Source: Desulfovibrio aminophilus
GTDB lineage: Bacteria; Desulfobacterota; Desulfovibrionia; Desulfovibrionales; Desulfovibrionaceae
DNA length: 64,000 bases
NCBI RefSeq assembly: GCF_023660105.1
Contig: NZ_JAMHGA010000001.1
Span: 52,588-116,587 of the forward strand
Reading direction: 5' to 3'
Positions 8,003-15,504 of the stretch are shown one piece after another. A program made the translations under genes and the position numbers. Every line of letters starts with the position of its first letter. Positions within the stretch are counted from its first letter, which is position 1. The notes beneath the pieces were generated by a model that saw only the letters and a program-made list of their open reading frames with translations, made no database searches and was not told where the DNA came from.

Positions 8003-8622
8003 ACAGACGCGCCTTGCTCCTGGGCCTCTGCGCCCTCCTCCTCGCGGCCCTCGGCGGCTGCATGGGCGGGCTCAAGCACCCGCCGGTGGAAAAACGCCAC
8101 TTCGACCTCCAGGTGAAGCGCGGCGAGGCCGCGCCGCCGCGCGCCGGAGGACCGACCCTGGCCGTGCGCCGGGTCATGGTCTCGCCGCGCTACGACGGCC
8201 GGGAGATGGTCTACCGCACCGGGCCAACGGACTTCGCCTCGGACTTCTACAACCTCTATTTCGTCTCCCCCTCACAGATGCTCGGCCAGGACCTGCGCCA
8301 ATGGCTGGCCCAGAGCGGCGTGTTCGCCCACGTGCTGGACTCCGCCACCCTGGTGCGGCCGGACCTGACCCTGGAGACCAACGCGGCCGTGTTCTGCGGC
8401 GACTACTCGGTGAAGCCGGGCACGGCCGTGGTGGAGATGCAGTTCCTGCTCCTGGACGAACGCGACCCGGACACGCCGGTGGTCTTTTCCCGAGACTACC
8501 GCCGCGTGGAGCAGCTGGGCGGCGGCGAGCCGCGCGACCTGGTGGAGGGCCTGCGCCGGGCCGTGGCCGGAATCTACGGCGACCTGGAAAAGGACTTGAG
8601 GGAGCTGCCCGCGCTGCGTTAG
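7999..8622 (+). CDS. ABC-type transport auxiliary lipoprotein (PqiC-like)
   Basis: A 207-residue lipoprotein with a charged start (MNRR), a hydrophobic signal and lipobox LGGC, giving lipidation at Cys21. The remainder resembles the PqiC/ABC-type auxiliary lipoprotein family: FDLQVKRG near the start, then repeated alternation of a LAVRRVMVSPRYDGREMVYR strand pattern and LRQWLAQSGVFAHVL. The family anchors MCE systems at the outer membrane. It is the last gene of the mlaEFD-lipoprotein operon (ATGA overlap with mlaD) and is followed by an intrinsic terminator. Confidence 0.82.
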   Translation: MNRRALLLGLCALLLAALGGCMGGLKHPPVEKRHFDLQVKRGEAAPPRAGGPTLAVRRVMVSPRYDGREMVYRTGPTDFASDFYNLYFVSPSQMLGQDLRQWLAQSGVFAHVLDSATLVRPDLTLETNAAVFCGDYSVKPGTAVVEMQFLLLDERDPDTPVVFSRDYRRVEQLGGGEPRDLVEGLRRAVAGIYGDLEKDLRELPALR

Positions 8623-8641
8623 CCGGACCGGCGAAAACGAA

Positions 8642-8664
8642 GGGGGCCTCGCGGCCCCCTTTTT
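8642..8664 (+). terminator. Intrinsic terminator of the mla operon
   Basis: GGGGGCC (8642-8648) pairs with GGCCCCC (8653-8659) around a four-base loop, followed by five T at 8660-8664. It lies 20 bases past the lipoprotein stop and just before the rpe stop on the other strand, so it also separates the converging units. Confidence 0.88.
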
Positions 8665-8674
8665 CTTGGCGTGG

Positions 8675-9337
8675 TCAGCGGCCGCAGGCGGCCAGAAAGG
8701 TCTTGCGCCGCTCGGCGTAGGGCGGATGGTTGAAGAAGGCCGAGCCCGAGACGAGCACGTCGGCCCCGGCGGCCACGATCCCGGCGCAGTTCTCCGGGGT
8801 CACGCCGCCGTCCACCTGGATCAGGGTGCGGGAGCCTCGGGCCGCGATCATGGCCTTCAGCTCGCGGATCTTCTCCAGGCTGAAGGGAATGAAGGACTGG
8901 CCGCCGAAGCCCGGATTCACGCTCATGACCAGGACCATGTCCAGCTGGGGCAGAAGGTACTTCACGGCCTCGGCCGGAGTGGCGGGATTGAGCGCCACGG
9001 CGGCCTTCTTCCCGGCCTTGGCGATCATGGCGCAGGTCCACTCCAGGTGCGCGGTGGCCTCGGCGTGGACGCAGATGAGGTCCGCCCCGGCGTCCGCGAA
9101 GTCCTGGATGTAGCGCTCCGGCCGCTCGATCATCAGGTGCGTGTCGAAGAACAGGGAGCTGCCCTTGCGCATGGCCTGGATCACCGGTGGGCCGAAGGTG
9201 ATGTTCGGCACGAAGGCCCCGTCCATGACGTCCAGGTGGGCCCACTTGATCCCGGCGGCCTCCAGGGCGGCCAGCTCGTCGGCCAGGCGGGAGAAGTCCG
9301 AGGAAAGCAGCGAGGGAGAGAGGATCACGTCCGGCAT
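8675..9337 (-). CDS. rpe: Ribulose-phosphate 3-epimerase
   Basis: A 220-residue TIM-barrel enzyme that interconverts ribulose-5-phosphate and xylulose-5-phosphate in the pentose phosphate pathway. Diagnostic motifs are present from end to end: LSPSLLSSDF, HLDVMDGAFVPNITFGPPV with the metal-binding His/Asp, HLMIERPERYI, MSVNPGFGGQSFI and QVDGGVTPENC. Length is normal for the family. It starts nine bases after a siroheme decarboxylase-like gene on the same strand and is probably cotranscribed with it. Confidence 0.97.
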   Translation of the reverse strand: MPDVILSPSLLSSDFSRLADELAALEAAGIKWAHLDVMDGAFVPNITFGPPVIQAMRKGSSLFFDTHLMIERPERYIQDFADAGADLICVHAEATAHLEWTCAMIAKAGKKAAVALNPATPAEAVKYLLPQLDMVLVMSVNPGFGGQSFIPFSLEKIRELKAMIAARGSRTLIQVDGGVTPENCAGIVAAGADVLVSGSAFFNHPPYAERRKTFLAACGR

Positions 9338-9346
9338 GGCGGCCTC

Positions 9347-9799
9347 CTAGGCCTCGCCCATGGCGAAGTCCACCTTGATCTTGTACAGGCGGCTGGCGGG
9401 CAGGTTGAGGATCGGGATGCCCGTGGCGGCCGTGATCCCGGCCAGGGTGGACTCCACGTTCTCCCAGGAGGGGCCGATGTAGGCGAACCAGACGTTGAAC
9501 TCGTGCTCGCGCAGATAGTTGTGGGTCACGCCGGGGTGCTTGTTGACCTCGGCCACGAAGGCCTCCAACCGGTCCTCGGGCACCCGGGCGGCGCAGAGCG
9601 TGGAGCGCCAGCCCAGCCTGCGGGAGTCGAAATTCGCGCCGGTGCGGCGGATCACGCCGCTCTGCCGGAGCGCCCGCACCCGGGCCAGCACTTCGGCCTC
9701 GGTCAGGCCCAGGCGCTCGCCCACCACGGCGTAGGGCCGCGATTCCAGGGGAAAGTCGGACTGGATGATGTCGAGAATCCGCTTGTCGAAATCGTCCAT
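9347..9799 (-). CDS. Siroheme decarboxylase subunit (AhbA/AhbB, Lrp-like fold)
   Basis: A 150-residue protein with the Lrp/AsnC architecture: helix-turn-helix (~1-60, ILDIIQSDFPLESRPYAVV) and a RAM-like domain. Its specific motifs (RRTGANFDSRRLGWRSTLCA, PGVTHNYLREHEFNVWF, ILNLPASRLYKIKVDF) are those of AhbA/AhbB/NirDLGH proteins. These convert siroheme to 12,18-didecarboxysiroheme rather than regulate transcription. A well placed GGAGG precedes the ATG at 9799. The partner subunit is not in the window; I lean to the alpha subunit AhbA but cannot prove it. The ahbD-like gene nine kilobases away fits the same pathway. Confidence 0.8.
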   Translation of the reverse strand: MDDFDKRILDIIQSDFPLESRPYAVVGERLGLTEAEVLARVRALRQSGVIRRTGANFDSRRLGWRSTLCAARVPEDRLEAFVAEVNKHPGVTHNYLREHEFNVWFAYIGPSWENVESTLAGITAATGIPILNLPASRLYKIKVDFAMGEA

Positions 9800-9818
9800 G
9801 AAAACCTCCGCGCCTTGG

Positions 9819-9847
9819 TCAGTACGTGCCCGGCCGGGGCTTGTCAA
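9819..9847 (-). promoter_or_regulatory. Candidate promoter of the ahb-rpe pair
   Basis: TTGACA on the minus strand (9847-9842) is followed after 17 bases by TACTGA (9824-9819), 20 bases ahead of the ATG. The -35 is perfect and the -10 poor. A small hairpin (9853-9871) lies just upstream. Confidence 0.4.
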
Positions 9848-9893
9848 CGCGCGGGCTTTGCGCAAAAGCCCGGCCTGGGCTAGGATGCCTCCC

Positions 9894-10388
9894 ATGAACA
9901 CCGACGACCGCCCCAAGAGCCGCTCCCAGAAGAAACGCGACATGATCGCCCTGCAGGACATGGGCGCGCGGCTGCAGGAGCTCTCCCCCGAAGCCCTGGG
10001 TCGCGTGGAGATGCCCGAGGACCTACGCCGGGCCGTGCTCGACGCCAAGAAGATGAAGAACCACGAGGCGCGCCGCCGCCAAGTCCAGTACATCGGCGTG
10101 CTCATGCGCGACGCCGACCCCGAGCCCATCCGCCGGGCCCTGGAGATCAAGGACCAGGACCGGCTGGCCGACTCCCGCGCCTTCCAGCGCCTGGAACGCT
10201 GGCGCGACGGCCTGGTGGAGGCCCTGCCCGGCGTGGCCGAGGAAATCCTCGCGGCCTGCCCCGGCGCGGACCTGGAGCGCCTCTCCCGCGTGGCCGCCGA
10301 GGCCCGGCGCGAACGCGAGAAGAACGCCCCGCCCAAGGCCTTCCGCGCCCTGTTCCGGGCCCTGCGCGATCTGGAATCCGAGGCCTGA
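9894..10388 (+). CDS. darP: DarP/YjgA-family (DUF615) ribosome-associated protein
   Basis: A 164-residue, highly charged helical protein. The start (RPKSRSQKKRDMIALQDMGARL), the segment KKMKNHEARRRQVQYIGVLMRD and the late FRALFRALRDL are characteristic of YjgA/DarP, a factor associated with late 50S subunit assembly in E. coli. Length is near the family norm (about 180). Two in-frame ATGs, at 9885 and 9894, are possible; the second is preferred because the family begins close to the SRSQKKR segment. It stands alone and divergent from the ahb-rpe pair. Confidence 0.85.
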   Translation: MNTDDRPKSRSQKKRDMIALQDMGARLQELSPEALGRVEMPEDLRRAVLDAKKMKNHEARRRQVQYIGVLMRDADPEPIRRALEIKDQDRLADSRAFQRLERWRDGLVEALPGVAEEILAACPGADLERLSRVAAEARREREKNAPPKAFRALFRALRDLESEA

Positions 10389-10461
10389 ACAGGGCTTGAC
10401 GCGCCGCCGCCGGGACTTATTTCAACACAGCACGATTCCCCCAACGACAAGGAGCATTCCC

Positions 10462-10725
10462 GTGATCTTCGAATACGCCGGCATCGTCACCGAACTGGAG
10501 GACCGCGTCTGTCCGCACTGCAACAAGCCCCTGGACCCCTGGGTGGCCCCTCCGGGCTCGGGCTGGGGCATCATCATGGTCTGCAACAACAACGAGTGCC
10601 CTCATTTCCAGGATTCGGACAAGGACATCATCAACAAGCGCGACGACTCCAACCTGGGTTGCCGCTACGCGGAAAACCCGGACAACGGCTACAAGCCCTT
10701 CAATCTCGTGGCCCTCTGCCGCTGA
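10462..10725 (+). CDS. Small zinc-ribbon-like protein of unknown function
   Basis: An 87-residue protein starting at GTG 10462, with AGGAG six to eight bases before it. The first half holds a CPHC pair and a CNNNEC pair (residues ~18-46), a plausible four-cysteine zinc ribbon. The second half has conserved-looking GCRYAENPDNGYKPFNLV and a near-terminal cysteine. It is acidic, with no signal peptide or membrane segment. I do not recognise a function. It is a free-standing unit with its own ribosome site and terminator, which argues for a real expressed gene. A similar CPHC/CxxxxC arrangement occurs in many small zinc-binding proteins, so similarity to Ogr/Delta-type fingers would be speculative. 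Confidence 0.8.
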   Translation: MIFEYAGIVTELEDRVCPHCNKPLDPWVAPPGSGWGIIMVCNNNECPHFQDSDKDIINKRDDSNLGCRYAENPDNGYKPFNLVALCR

Positions 10726-10751
10726 TCGCGGCCGTCGGTTGGAAACACCCA

Positions 10752-10782
10752 CGGGGCGGCCTCCGGGCCGCCCCGCTCTTTT
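10752..10782 (+). terminator. Intrinsic terminator after the zinc-ribbon gene
   Basis: CGGGGCGGCC (10752-10761) pairs perfectly with GGCCGCCCCG (10766-10775) around a four-base loop, followed by a T-rich tract CTCTTTT. Confidence 0.88.
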
Positions 10783-10863
10783 CCGGGCCCCGCCGTGTTT
10801 CCTTTCCCTGGCTTTGGTGATAGGCCTTCACTCCCGGCCGCGAACGGCCGCAAGGAGTCCATC

Positions 10864-11754
10864 GTGATCCGTCTCCGAGGCAACGCGACCGCCCTGATCG
10901 CCCTCGTGGGGGCCTGCAGCCTCTGGGCCAGCTCCTTCGTGGTCCTGAAGGTGGCCTTCCGCCACTACGATCCCATGCTGGTGATCTTCGGCCGCATGGC
11001 CGTGGCCAGCCTCTGCTTCGCCCTGGCCTGGAAGGGCCTGCGCTCCAGCTTCACCTACCGCAGGGGGGACTGGAAGCCCCTGCTGTTCATGGCCGTGTGC
11101 GAGCCGTGCTTCTACTTCATCTTCGAGGCCCTGGCCCTGAAGCACACCGACGCCTCCCAGGCGGGCATGATCACGGCCATGCTGCCCCTGCTGGTGGCCG
11201 TGTCCGCGCGCTTCGTGCTCAAGGAGCACATCTCGCGTCGCACCCTGGCGGGCTTCGGCCTGGCCATCGCGGGGGTGGTCCTGCTCTCGGCGGGCGGCCG
11301 GGCCACGGAATCCTCGCCCAATCCGGCCCTGGGCAACTTCATGGAGTTCCTGGCCATGGTCTGCGCCACGGGCTACATGATCACCCTCAAGTCGCTCTCC
11401 GCGCGCTACTCGCCCTGGGTGCTCACGGCCCTGCAGGCCTTCGTGGGCGCGGTCTTCTACCTGCCCCTGGCCCTGGGCCCCTGGGCCCCGCCCGTGGGCG
11501 GCTTCCATCCCCTGGGCCTGGCCGCGATCCTCTACCTGGGAATGTTCGTGACCATCGGCGGCTACGGCTTCTACAACTACGGCATGAGCAAAATTCCGGC
11601 GAACCAGGCCTCGGCCTTCATCAACCTCATCCCGGTCATCACCCTCTTCCTCGGCTGGGCCCTGCTGGATGAACAGCTCACGGCCGCGCAGTACGCCGCC
11701 TCGGCCCTGGTCCTGGCGGGCGTGTTCTTGAGCCGGGACCGCCGCGCGGCCTAA
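10864..11754 (+). CDS. DMT-superfamily (EamA) transporter
   Basis: A 296-residue polytopic membrane protein with ten predicted helices in two EamA repeats (~10-145 and ~160-290). Typical signatures include LWASSFVVLKVAFRHYDPM at the start of repeat 1 and NYGMSKIPANQASAFINLIP in repeat 2. The family exports amino acids and other small metabolites (RhaT/YdcZ-type); the substrate cannot be read from the sequence. The start is GTG 10864, seven bases after AAGGAG; an upstream extension is out of keeping with the family. Its stop overlaps the stop of mqnD on the other strand by four bases. Confidence 0.88.
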   Translation: MIRLRGNATALIALVGACSLWASSFVVLKVAFRHYDPMLVIFGRMAVASLCFALAWKGLRSSFTYRRGDWKPLLFMAVCEPCFYFIFEALALKHTDASQAGMITAMLPLLVAVSARFVLKEHISRRTLAGFGLAIAGVVLLSAGGRATESSPNPALGNFMEFLAMVCATGYMITLKSLSARYSPWVLTALQAFVGAVFYLPLALGPWAPPVGGFHPLGLAAILYLGMFVTIGGYGFYNYGMSKIPANQASAFINLIPVITLFLGWALLDEQLTAAQYAASALVLAGVFLSRDRRAA

Positions 11755-12590
11755 TCGCCCAGGAACACCGGCCCGGGCAGCGCTCCGGGCCGGGCCTCCG
11801 AGAAGAGCGCCAGGGCCGCCCGGCGGCCCTCCTCGCCGATGTCCCAGCTGAAATCCGTGACAAAGGTTTCAATGTGCCGCCGGATCACGGCCTCGTCCAT
11901 CTCCTGGGCATGGGAGCGGATGAAGTCCCACAGTCCGGCCGCGCCGCCGCGGGCCAGGTCCAGACTGCGGCGGATGGCGTCCTGGACCAGCCCGGCGACG
12001 TCCGGCCCCAGGGCCCTGCGCACGGCGATGACGCCCAAGGGGATGGGCAGTCCGCGCCGCTCCTCCCACCAGCGCCCCAGGTCGGTCAGCATCGACAGGC
12101 CGTGTTCCGCGTAAGTGAACCGGCCCTCGTGGATGACCACGCCGGCGGCCACCTCGCCCCGGGCCACGGCGGGCATGATCTGGTCGAAGACCAACTCCAC
12201 CCGCTCCACTTCCATCCCGAGTTCCCGACAGTACAGGCCGAAGAGCAGGTTCGCCGTGGTCCGGCTCCCGGGAATGGCCACGGCCTTGCCGCGCAGATCG
12301 TCCGGCGTGGTTCCCTCGCGGGCCACGAGCACGGGCCCCACGCCCCGGCCCATGGCCCCTCCGGCCCGCAGCAGGAGCCAGTCGTCCAGCAGCCCGGCGG
12401 CGGCCGCGAAGGAGACCTTGCAGGCGTCGGCCTCACCCCGGGCGGCCCGGGCGTTGAGCACCTCCACGTCGGCCAGGGAGGTCTCCAGCCGGAACCCGGG
12501 CAGCGGCACCAGCCCCGAGGCCAGGCCATGAAAGATGAAGGTGTCGTTGGGACAGGGTGAATAGTGCAGGCGCAGCAACTGGTCGTTCAT
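11751..12590 (-). CDS. mqnD: 1,4-dihydroxy-6-naphthoate synthase
   Basis: A 279-residue periplasmic-binding-protein-fold enzyme that splits cyclic dehypoxanthinyl futalosine to give 1,4-dihydroxy-6-naphthoate in the futalosine menaquinone pathway. The opening LRLHYSPCPNDTFIFHGL is diagnostic of MqnD. Later motifs (ADVEVLNARAARGEADACKVSF, and GVVIHEGRFTYAEHGL with a His-containing ligand loop) agree. Length is normal. It is transcribed away from tetR-mqnE-mqnC-mqnA, and the shared 117-base gap contains a palindrome overlapping a good candidate promoter for each direction. Confidence 0.95.
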   Translation of the reverse strand: MNDQLLRLHYSPCPNDTFIFHGLASGLVPLPGFRLETSLADVEVLNARAARGEADACKVSFAAAAGLLDDWLLLRAGGAMGRGVGPVLVAREGTTPDDLRGKAVAIPGSRTTANLLFGLYCRELGMEVERVELVFDQIMPAVARGEVAAGVVIHEGRFTYAEHGLSMLTDLGRWWEERRGLPIPLGVIAVRRALGPDVAGLVQDAIRRSLDLARGGAAGLWDFIRSHAQEMDEAVIRRHIETFVTDFSWDIGEEGRRAALALFSEARPGALPGPVFLGD

Positions 12591-12624
12591 TGTCGTTCAC
12601 CGTTCCGCTGGATTGCCCGGCGCA

Positions 12625-12653
12625 TTGACAGCCGGAGACGTTGGCCGTAGAGA
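12625..12653 (+). promoter_or_regulatory. Promoter of tetR-mqnE-mqnC-mqnA
   Basis: TTGACA at 12625-12630 and TAGAGA at 12648-12653 with 17-base spacing, pointing to the tetR ATG at 12708. The -35 is perfect, the -10 weak. The start point and the end of the -10 fall inside the palindromic operator at 12651-12674. Confidence 0.6.
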
Positions 12654-12674
12654 AATGACCACCCGGTCATTTCT
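12651..12674. promoter_or_regulatory. Perfect 10-bp palindromic operator between mqnD and tetR-mqnECA
   Basis: AGAAATGACC (12651-12660) and GGTCATTTCT (12665-12674) are perfect inverted arms around ACCC. Such dyads upstream of a divergently transcribed TetR gene are typical TetR operators. One end covers the -10 of the rightward promoter and the other end covers the -10 of the leftward (mqnD) promoter, so a bound repressor would block both. Confidence 0.75.
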
Positions 12675-12698
12675 AGCGCGAACACCCGGCCGGGGCAA
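12670..12698 (-). promoter_or_regulatory. Candidate promoter of mqnD
   Basis: On the minus strand TTGCCC (12698-12693) is followed after 17 bases by TAGAAA (12675-12670). The -10 overlaps the right end of the palindrome. The untranslated leader to the mqnD ATG at 12590 would be about 75 bases. Confidence 0.55.
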
Positions 12699-12707
12699 GG
12701 AAAACCC

Positions 12708-13352
12708 ATGAGCGACGCCAGCGGAACCTTCGCCAACCTGCCCGAGGACAAGCGCGCCCGCGTCCTGGACGCGGCCCTGGAAGAATTCGCGGAGCACGGC
12801 TTCAAGGGCGCCAGCATGAACCGCCTGTCCACCCGGCTGGCCATCGCCAAGGGATCGATCTTCCAGTACTTCGGCAACAAGGAAGGGCTGTTCGCCTACT
12901 CCTTCGGCCGGGCCGTGGACCTCTTCAAGGCCCCGCTCAAGGCCGCCCGCGAACGCGCCCGGGACGGCGGCTTCTTCGAGGTCCTGCGCCAGAGCCTGCT
13001 GACGGGCATGGAGTTCATCGTCGCGCACCCGCTCATCCACCGCATCTACCTGAAGATGCTGCACAACGAGGACTTCCCCTTGCGCGAACGGATCCTCGGC
13101 CAGGTGCGCGCCGCCTCGGCCAAGTACTTCCGGCCCCTGGTCCTGGAGGGCATCGAGCGCGGGGAGCTGCGGCCGGACCTGGACCCGGACCTGGCCGTCT
13201 ACGTCCTGGACACGCTCTTGGACCGCTTTCTCCAATCCCTGGCCGCCGCGCCCCTGGACGGCGGGCTGGGGGTCTTCGGCGCGCCGCGCGAGACGGTGGA
13301 GCGCCGGGCCGGGGAACTCGTGGAATTTCTGCGCCGGGGACTCTCGGCCTGA
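12708..13352 (+). CDS. TetR/AcrR family regulator heading the mqn operon
   Basis: A 214-residue repressor. Residues ~15-65 are a TetR DNA-binding domain (RARVLDAALEEFAEHGFKGA, then IAKGSIFQYFGNKEGLFAYS). The rest is the variable helical ligand-binding domain (FFEVLRQSLLTGMEFIVAHP and following). It is cotranscribed with mqnE, eight bases downstream, and lies next to the palindrome 12651-12674, so it most likely autoregulates and controls all four mqn genes. The ligand is unknown; a menaquinone precursor or redox-linked quinone is a reasonable guess only. AAGGAA precedes the ATG. Confidence 0.9.
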   Translation: MSDASGTFANLPEDKRARVLDAALEEFAEHGFKGASMNRLSTRLAIAKGSIFQYFGNKEGLFAYSFGRAVDLFKAPLKAARERARDGGFFEVLRQSLLTGMEFIVAHPLIHRIYLKMLHNEDFPLRERILGQVRAASAKYFRPLVLEGIERGELRPDLDPDLAVYVLDTLLDRFLQSLAAAPLDGGLGVFGAPRETVERRAGELVEFLRRGLSA

Positions 13353-13360
13353 GGAGGAAT

Positions 13361-14449
13361 ATGGACCTGCGACGCTATGAGAGCCTGGGGCTGGCCGACG
13401 TGGCCGCCCGGGTGCTGGAGGGCAGGCGCCTGAGCGCCAAGGACGGCCTGCGGCTCTTCGACTGCCCGGACGTCACCGCCGTGGGCGAGCTGGCCCACCA
13501 CCGCCGCACGCAGCTGCACGGGGACAAGGTCTTCTACGTTCGCAACCGGCACATCAACTACACCAACGTCTGCGTGAACCGCTGCGCGTTCTGCGCCTAC
13601 CACCGCGACCCGGGCCAGGAGGGCGGCTTCACCCTGGACGCCGAGGCCGTGCTGGCCAAACTCCGCGCCGACGCCGCGCCGCCCCGGGAAATCCACGTGG
13701 TGGGCGGCTGCCACCCGGACCTGCGGCTGGGCTACTTCGAGAACCTGCTGGACAGCCTGCGCCGCGAATTCCCCGAGGCCGTGCTGAAATGCTTCACGGC
13801 CGTGGAGATCGCCCACTTCGCGGCCCTGGAGGGCGTCACGAGCCGCGAGGTGCTCGCCCGGCTCCAGGCCGTCGGCCTGTCCATGCTCCCCGGCGGCGGG
13901 GCCGAGGTCTTCGCCGAGGAGGTGCGGACCAAGATCTGCCCGCGCAAGATCGACGCCGCGCAATGGCTGCGCATCCACGGCGAGGCCCACCAGCTGGGCC
14001 TGGCCACCAACTGCACCCTGCTCTTCGGCCACCTGGAGTCCCGCGCCGACCGCGTGGACCATCTCCTGCGCCTGCGCGCCCAGCAGGACGCCACCGGCGG
14101 CTTCACCTGCTTCATCCCCCTGCCCTTCCTCACGGAGAACAGCCGCCTCAAGGTGGACACGCCCCTGGACGGAGTGGAGGAGCTGCGGACCATCGCCGTG
14201 AGCCGCCTGCTCCTGGACAACGTGCCGCACGTCAAGGCCTACTGGGTCATGCTCGGGGTCAAGCAGGCCCTGGCCGCGCTCTTCTTCGGGGCCGACGACT
14301 TCGACGGCACGGTGGTGGAGGAGAAGATCGGGCACATGGCCGGGGCCGAGTCGGCCCAGGCCCTCTGGCGGGGCGACATCGAGGAGATGATCCGGGGCTG
14401 CGGCCTGACCCCGGTGGAACGCGACACCCTGTTCCGGGAGGTGGCCTGA
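13361..14449 (+). CDS. mqnE: Aminofutalosine synthase (radical SAM)
   Basis: A 362-residue radical SAM enzyme joining 3-[(1-carboxyvinyl)oxy]benzoate with S-adenosylmethionine to make aminofutalosine. The iron-sulfur motif CVNRCAFCAYH places cysteines at residues 71, 75 and 78, preceded by the family segment RHINYTNV. Further MqnE/MqnC-type motifs are VVGGCHPDLRLGYFE and LPGGGAEVF. A strong AGGAGG ribosome site lies before the ATG. It is distinguished from MqnC by its GGCHP loop and overall similarity. The gene ends in a TGATG overlap with mqnC. Confidence 0.94.
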   Translation: MDLRRYESLGLADVAARVLEGRRLSAKDGLRLFDCPDVTAVGELAHHRRTQLHGDKVFYVRNRHINYTNVCVNRCAFCAYHRDPGQEGGFTLDAEAVLAKLRADAAPPREIHVVGGCHPDLRLGYFENLLDSLRREFPEAVLKCFTAVEIAHFAALEGVTSREVLARLQAVGLSMLPGGGAEVFAEEVRTKICPRKIDAAQWLRIHGEAHQLGLATNCTLLFGHLESRADRVDHLLRLRAQQDATGGFTCFIPLPFLTENSRLKVDTPLDGVEELRTIAVSRLLLDNVPHVKAYWVMLGVKQALAALFFGADDFDGTVVEEKIGHMAGAESAQALWRGDIEEMIRGCGLTPVERDTLFREVA

Positions 14450-15504
14450 TGCGCGCCCTGAGCGACAACATCCTGTCCGGCCGCCGGGTCACGCCCGAGG
14501 AGGCCGCGACGCTCTACTTCGAGGCCCCGCTGCACGACCTGGGCCGCCTGGCCCACGCCGTGCGGCTGCGCAAGCATCCCGAGCCGGTGGTCACCTTCGT
14601 CTCGGACCGCAACATCAACTACTCCAACGTCTGCGTCTGCGGTTGCCGGTTCTGCGCCTATTTCCGCGCCCCGGGCCAGGACGGCGGCTTCCTCATCAGC
14701 CGCGAGGAGCTGGGCAAAAAGATCGAGGAGACCCTCGCCCTCGGCGGCACGCAGATACTGCTCCAGGGCGGCCACCACCCGGACCTGCCCCTGGAGTGGT
14801 ACGAGGACCTGCTGCGCTTCATCAAGAACTACCCGGTCCACGCCCACGCCTTCTCCCCGCCGGAGATCGCGCACTTCGCCAAGCTGAGCGGCCTGGCCAC
14901 GGCCGAGGTCATCGCCCGGCTCAAGGCCGCCGGCCTGGACTCCATCCCGGGCGGCGGAGCCGAAATCCTCGTGGACGCCGTGCGTTCGAAGGCCTCCCCG
15001 CGCAAGTGCGGGGCCGCCGAGTGGATGCGGATCATGGAGGAGGCCCACGGCCTGGGCCTGCGCACCACGGCGACCATGATGTTCGGCCACGAGGAGACGC
15101 CCGCCCAGCGCCTGGAGCACCTCTTCGCCCTGCGCGACTCCCAGGATCGCACCGGCGGCTACACGGCCTTCATCCCCTGGACCTTCCAGCCCGCCAACAC
15201 GGCCATCGAGACCCGGCAGCTCACCAGCGTGGAGTATCTCCGCCTCCTGGCCGTGGCGCGCATCGTCCTGGACAACTTCGACAACCTGCAGGTCTCCTGG
15301 GTCACCATGGGCCCCAAGATCGCCCAGCTGGCACTGTACTTCGGCGGCAACGACTTCGGCTCGACCATGATCGAGGAGAACGTGGTCCGGGCCGCCGGGG
15401 TGAGCTTCCGGCTTTCCCGCGAGGAGATCCGCCGCCTCATCCGGGGCGCGGGCTTCACCCCCCGCCAGCGGCGCATGGACTACTCCCTCCTGGAGGAGGC
15501 ATGA
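14449..15504 (+). CDS. mqnC: Cyclic dehypoxanthinyl futalosine synthase (radical SAM)
   Basis: A 351-residue radical SAM enzyme that cyclises dehypoxanthinyl futalosine. The cluster motif is CVCGCRFCAYF, with ligands at residues 62, 66 and 69; an extra cysteine (64) sits inside the motif. RNINYSNV, LQGGHHPDLPLEWYEDLLRF, SIPGGGAEIL and PWTFQPANTAIE are MqnC signatures. Its ATG overlaps the mqnE stop by one base and its stop overlaps mqnA (ATGA), so mqnE, mqnC and mqnA are translationally coupled. Length is normal. Confidence 0.94.
   Translation: MRALSDNILSGRRVTPEEAATLYFEAPLHDLGRLAHAVRLRKHPEPVVTFVSDRNINYSNVCVCGCRFCAYFRAPGQDGGFLISREELGKKIEETLALGGTQILLQGGHHPDLPLEWYEDLLRFIKNYPVHAHAFSPPEIAHFAKLSGLATAEVIARLKAAGLDSIPGGGAEILVDAVRSKASPRKCGAAEWMRIMEEAHGLGLRTTATMMFGHEETPAQRLEHLFALRDSQDRTGGYTAFIPWTFQPANTAIETRQLTSVEYLRLLAVARIVLDNFDNLQVSWVTMGPKIAQLALYFGGNDFGSTMIEENVVRAAGVSFRLSREEIRRLIRGAGFTPRQRRMDYSLLEEA

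Noticed and set aside
9853..9871. Hairpin upstream of the ahb gene as a terminator
   Set aside because: No gene ends there; it lies between divergent starts and the stem is only seven pairs.
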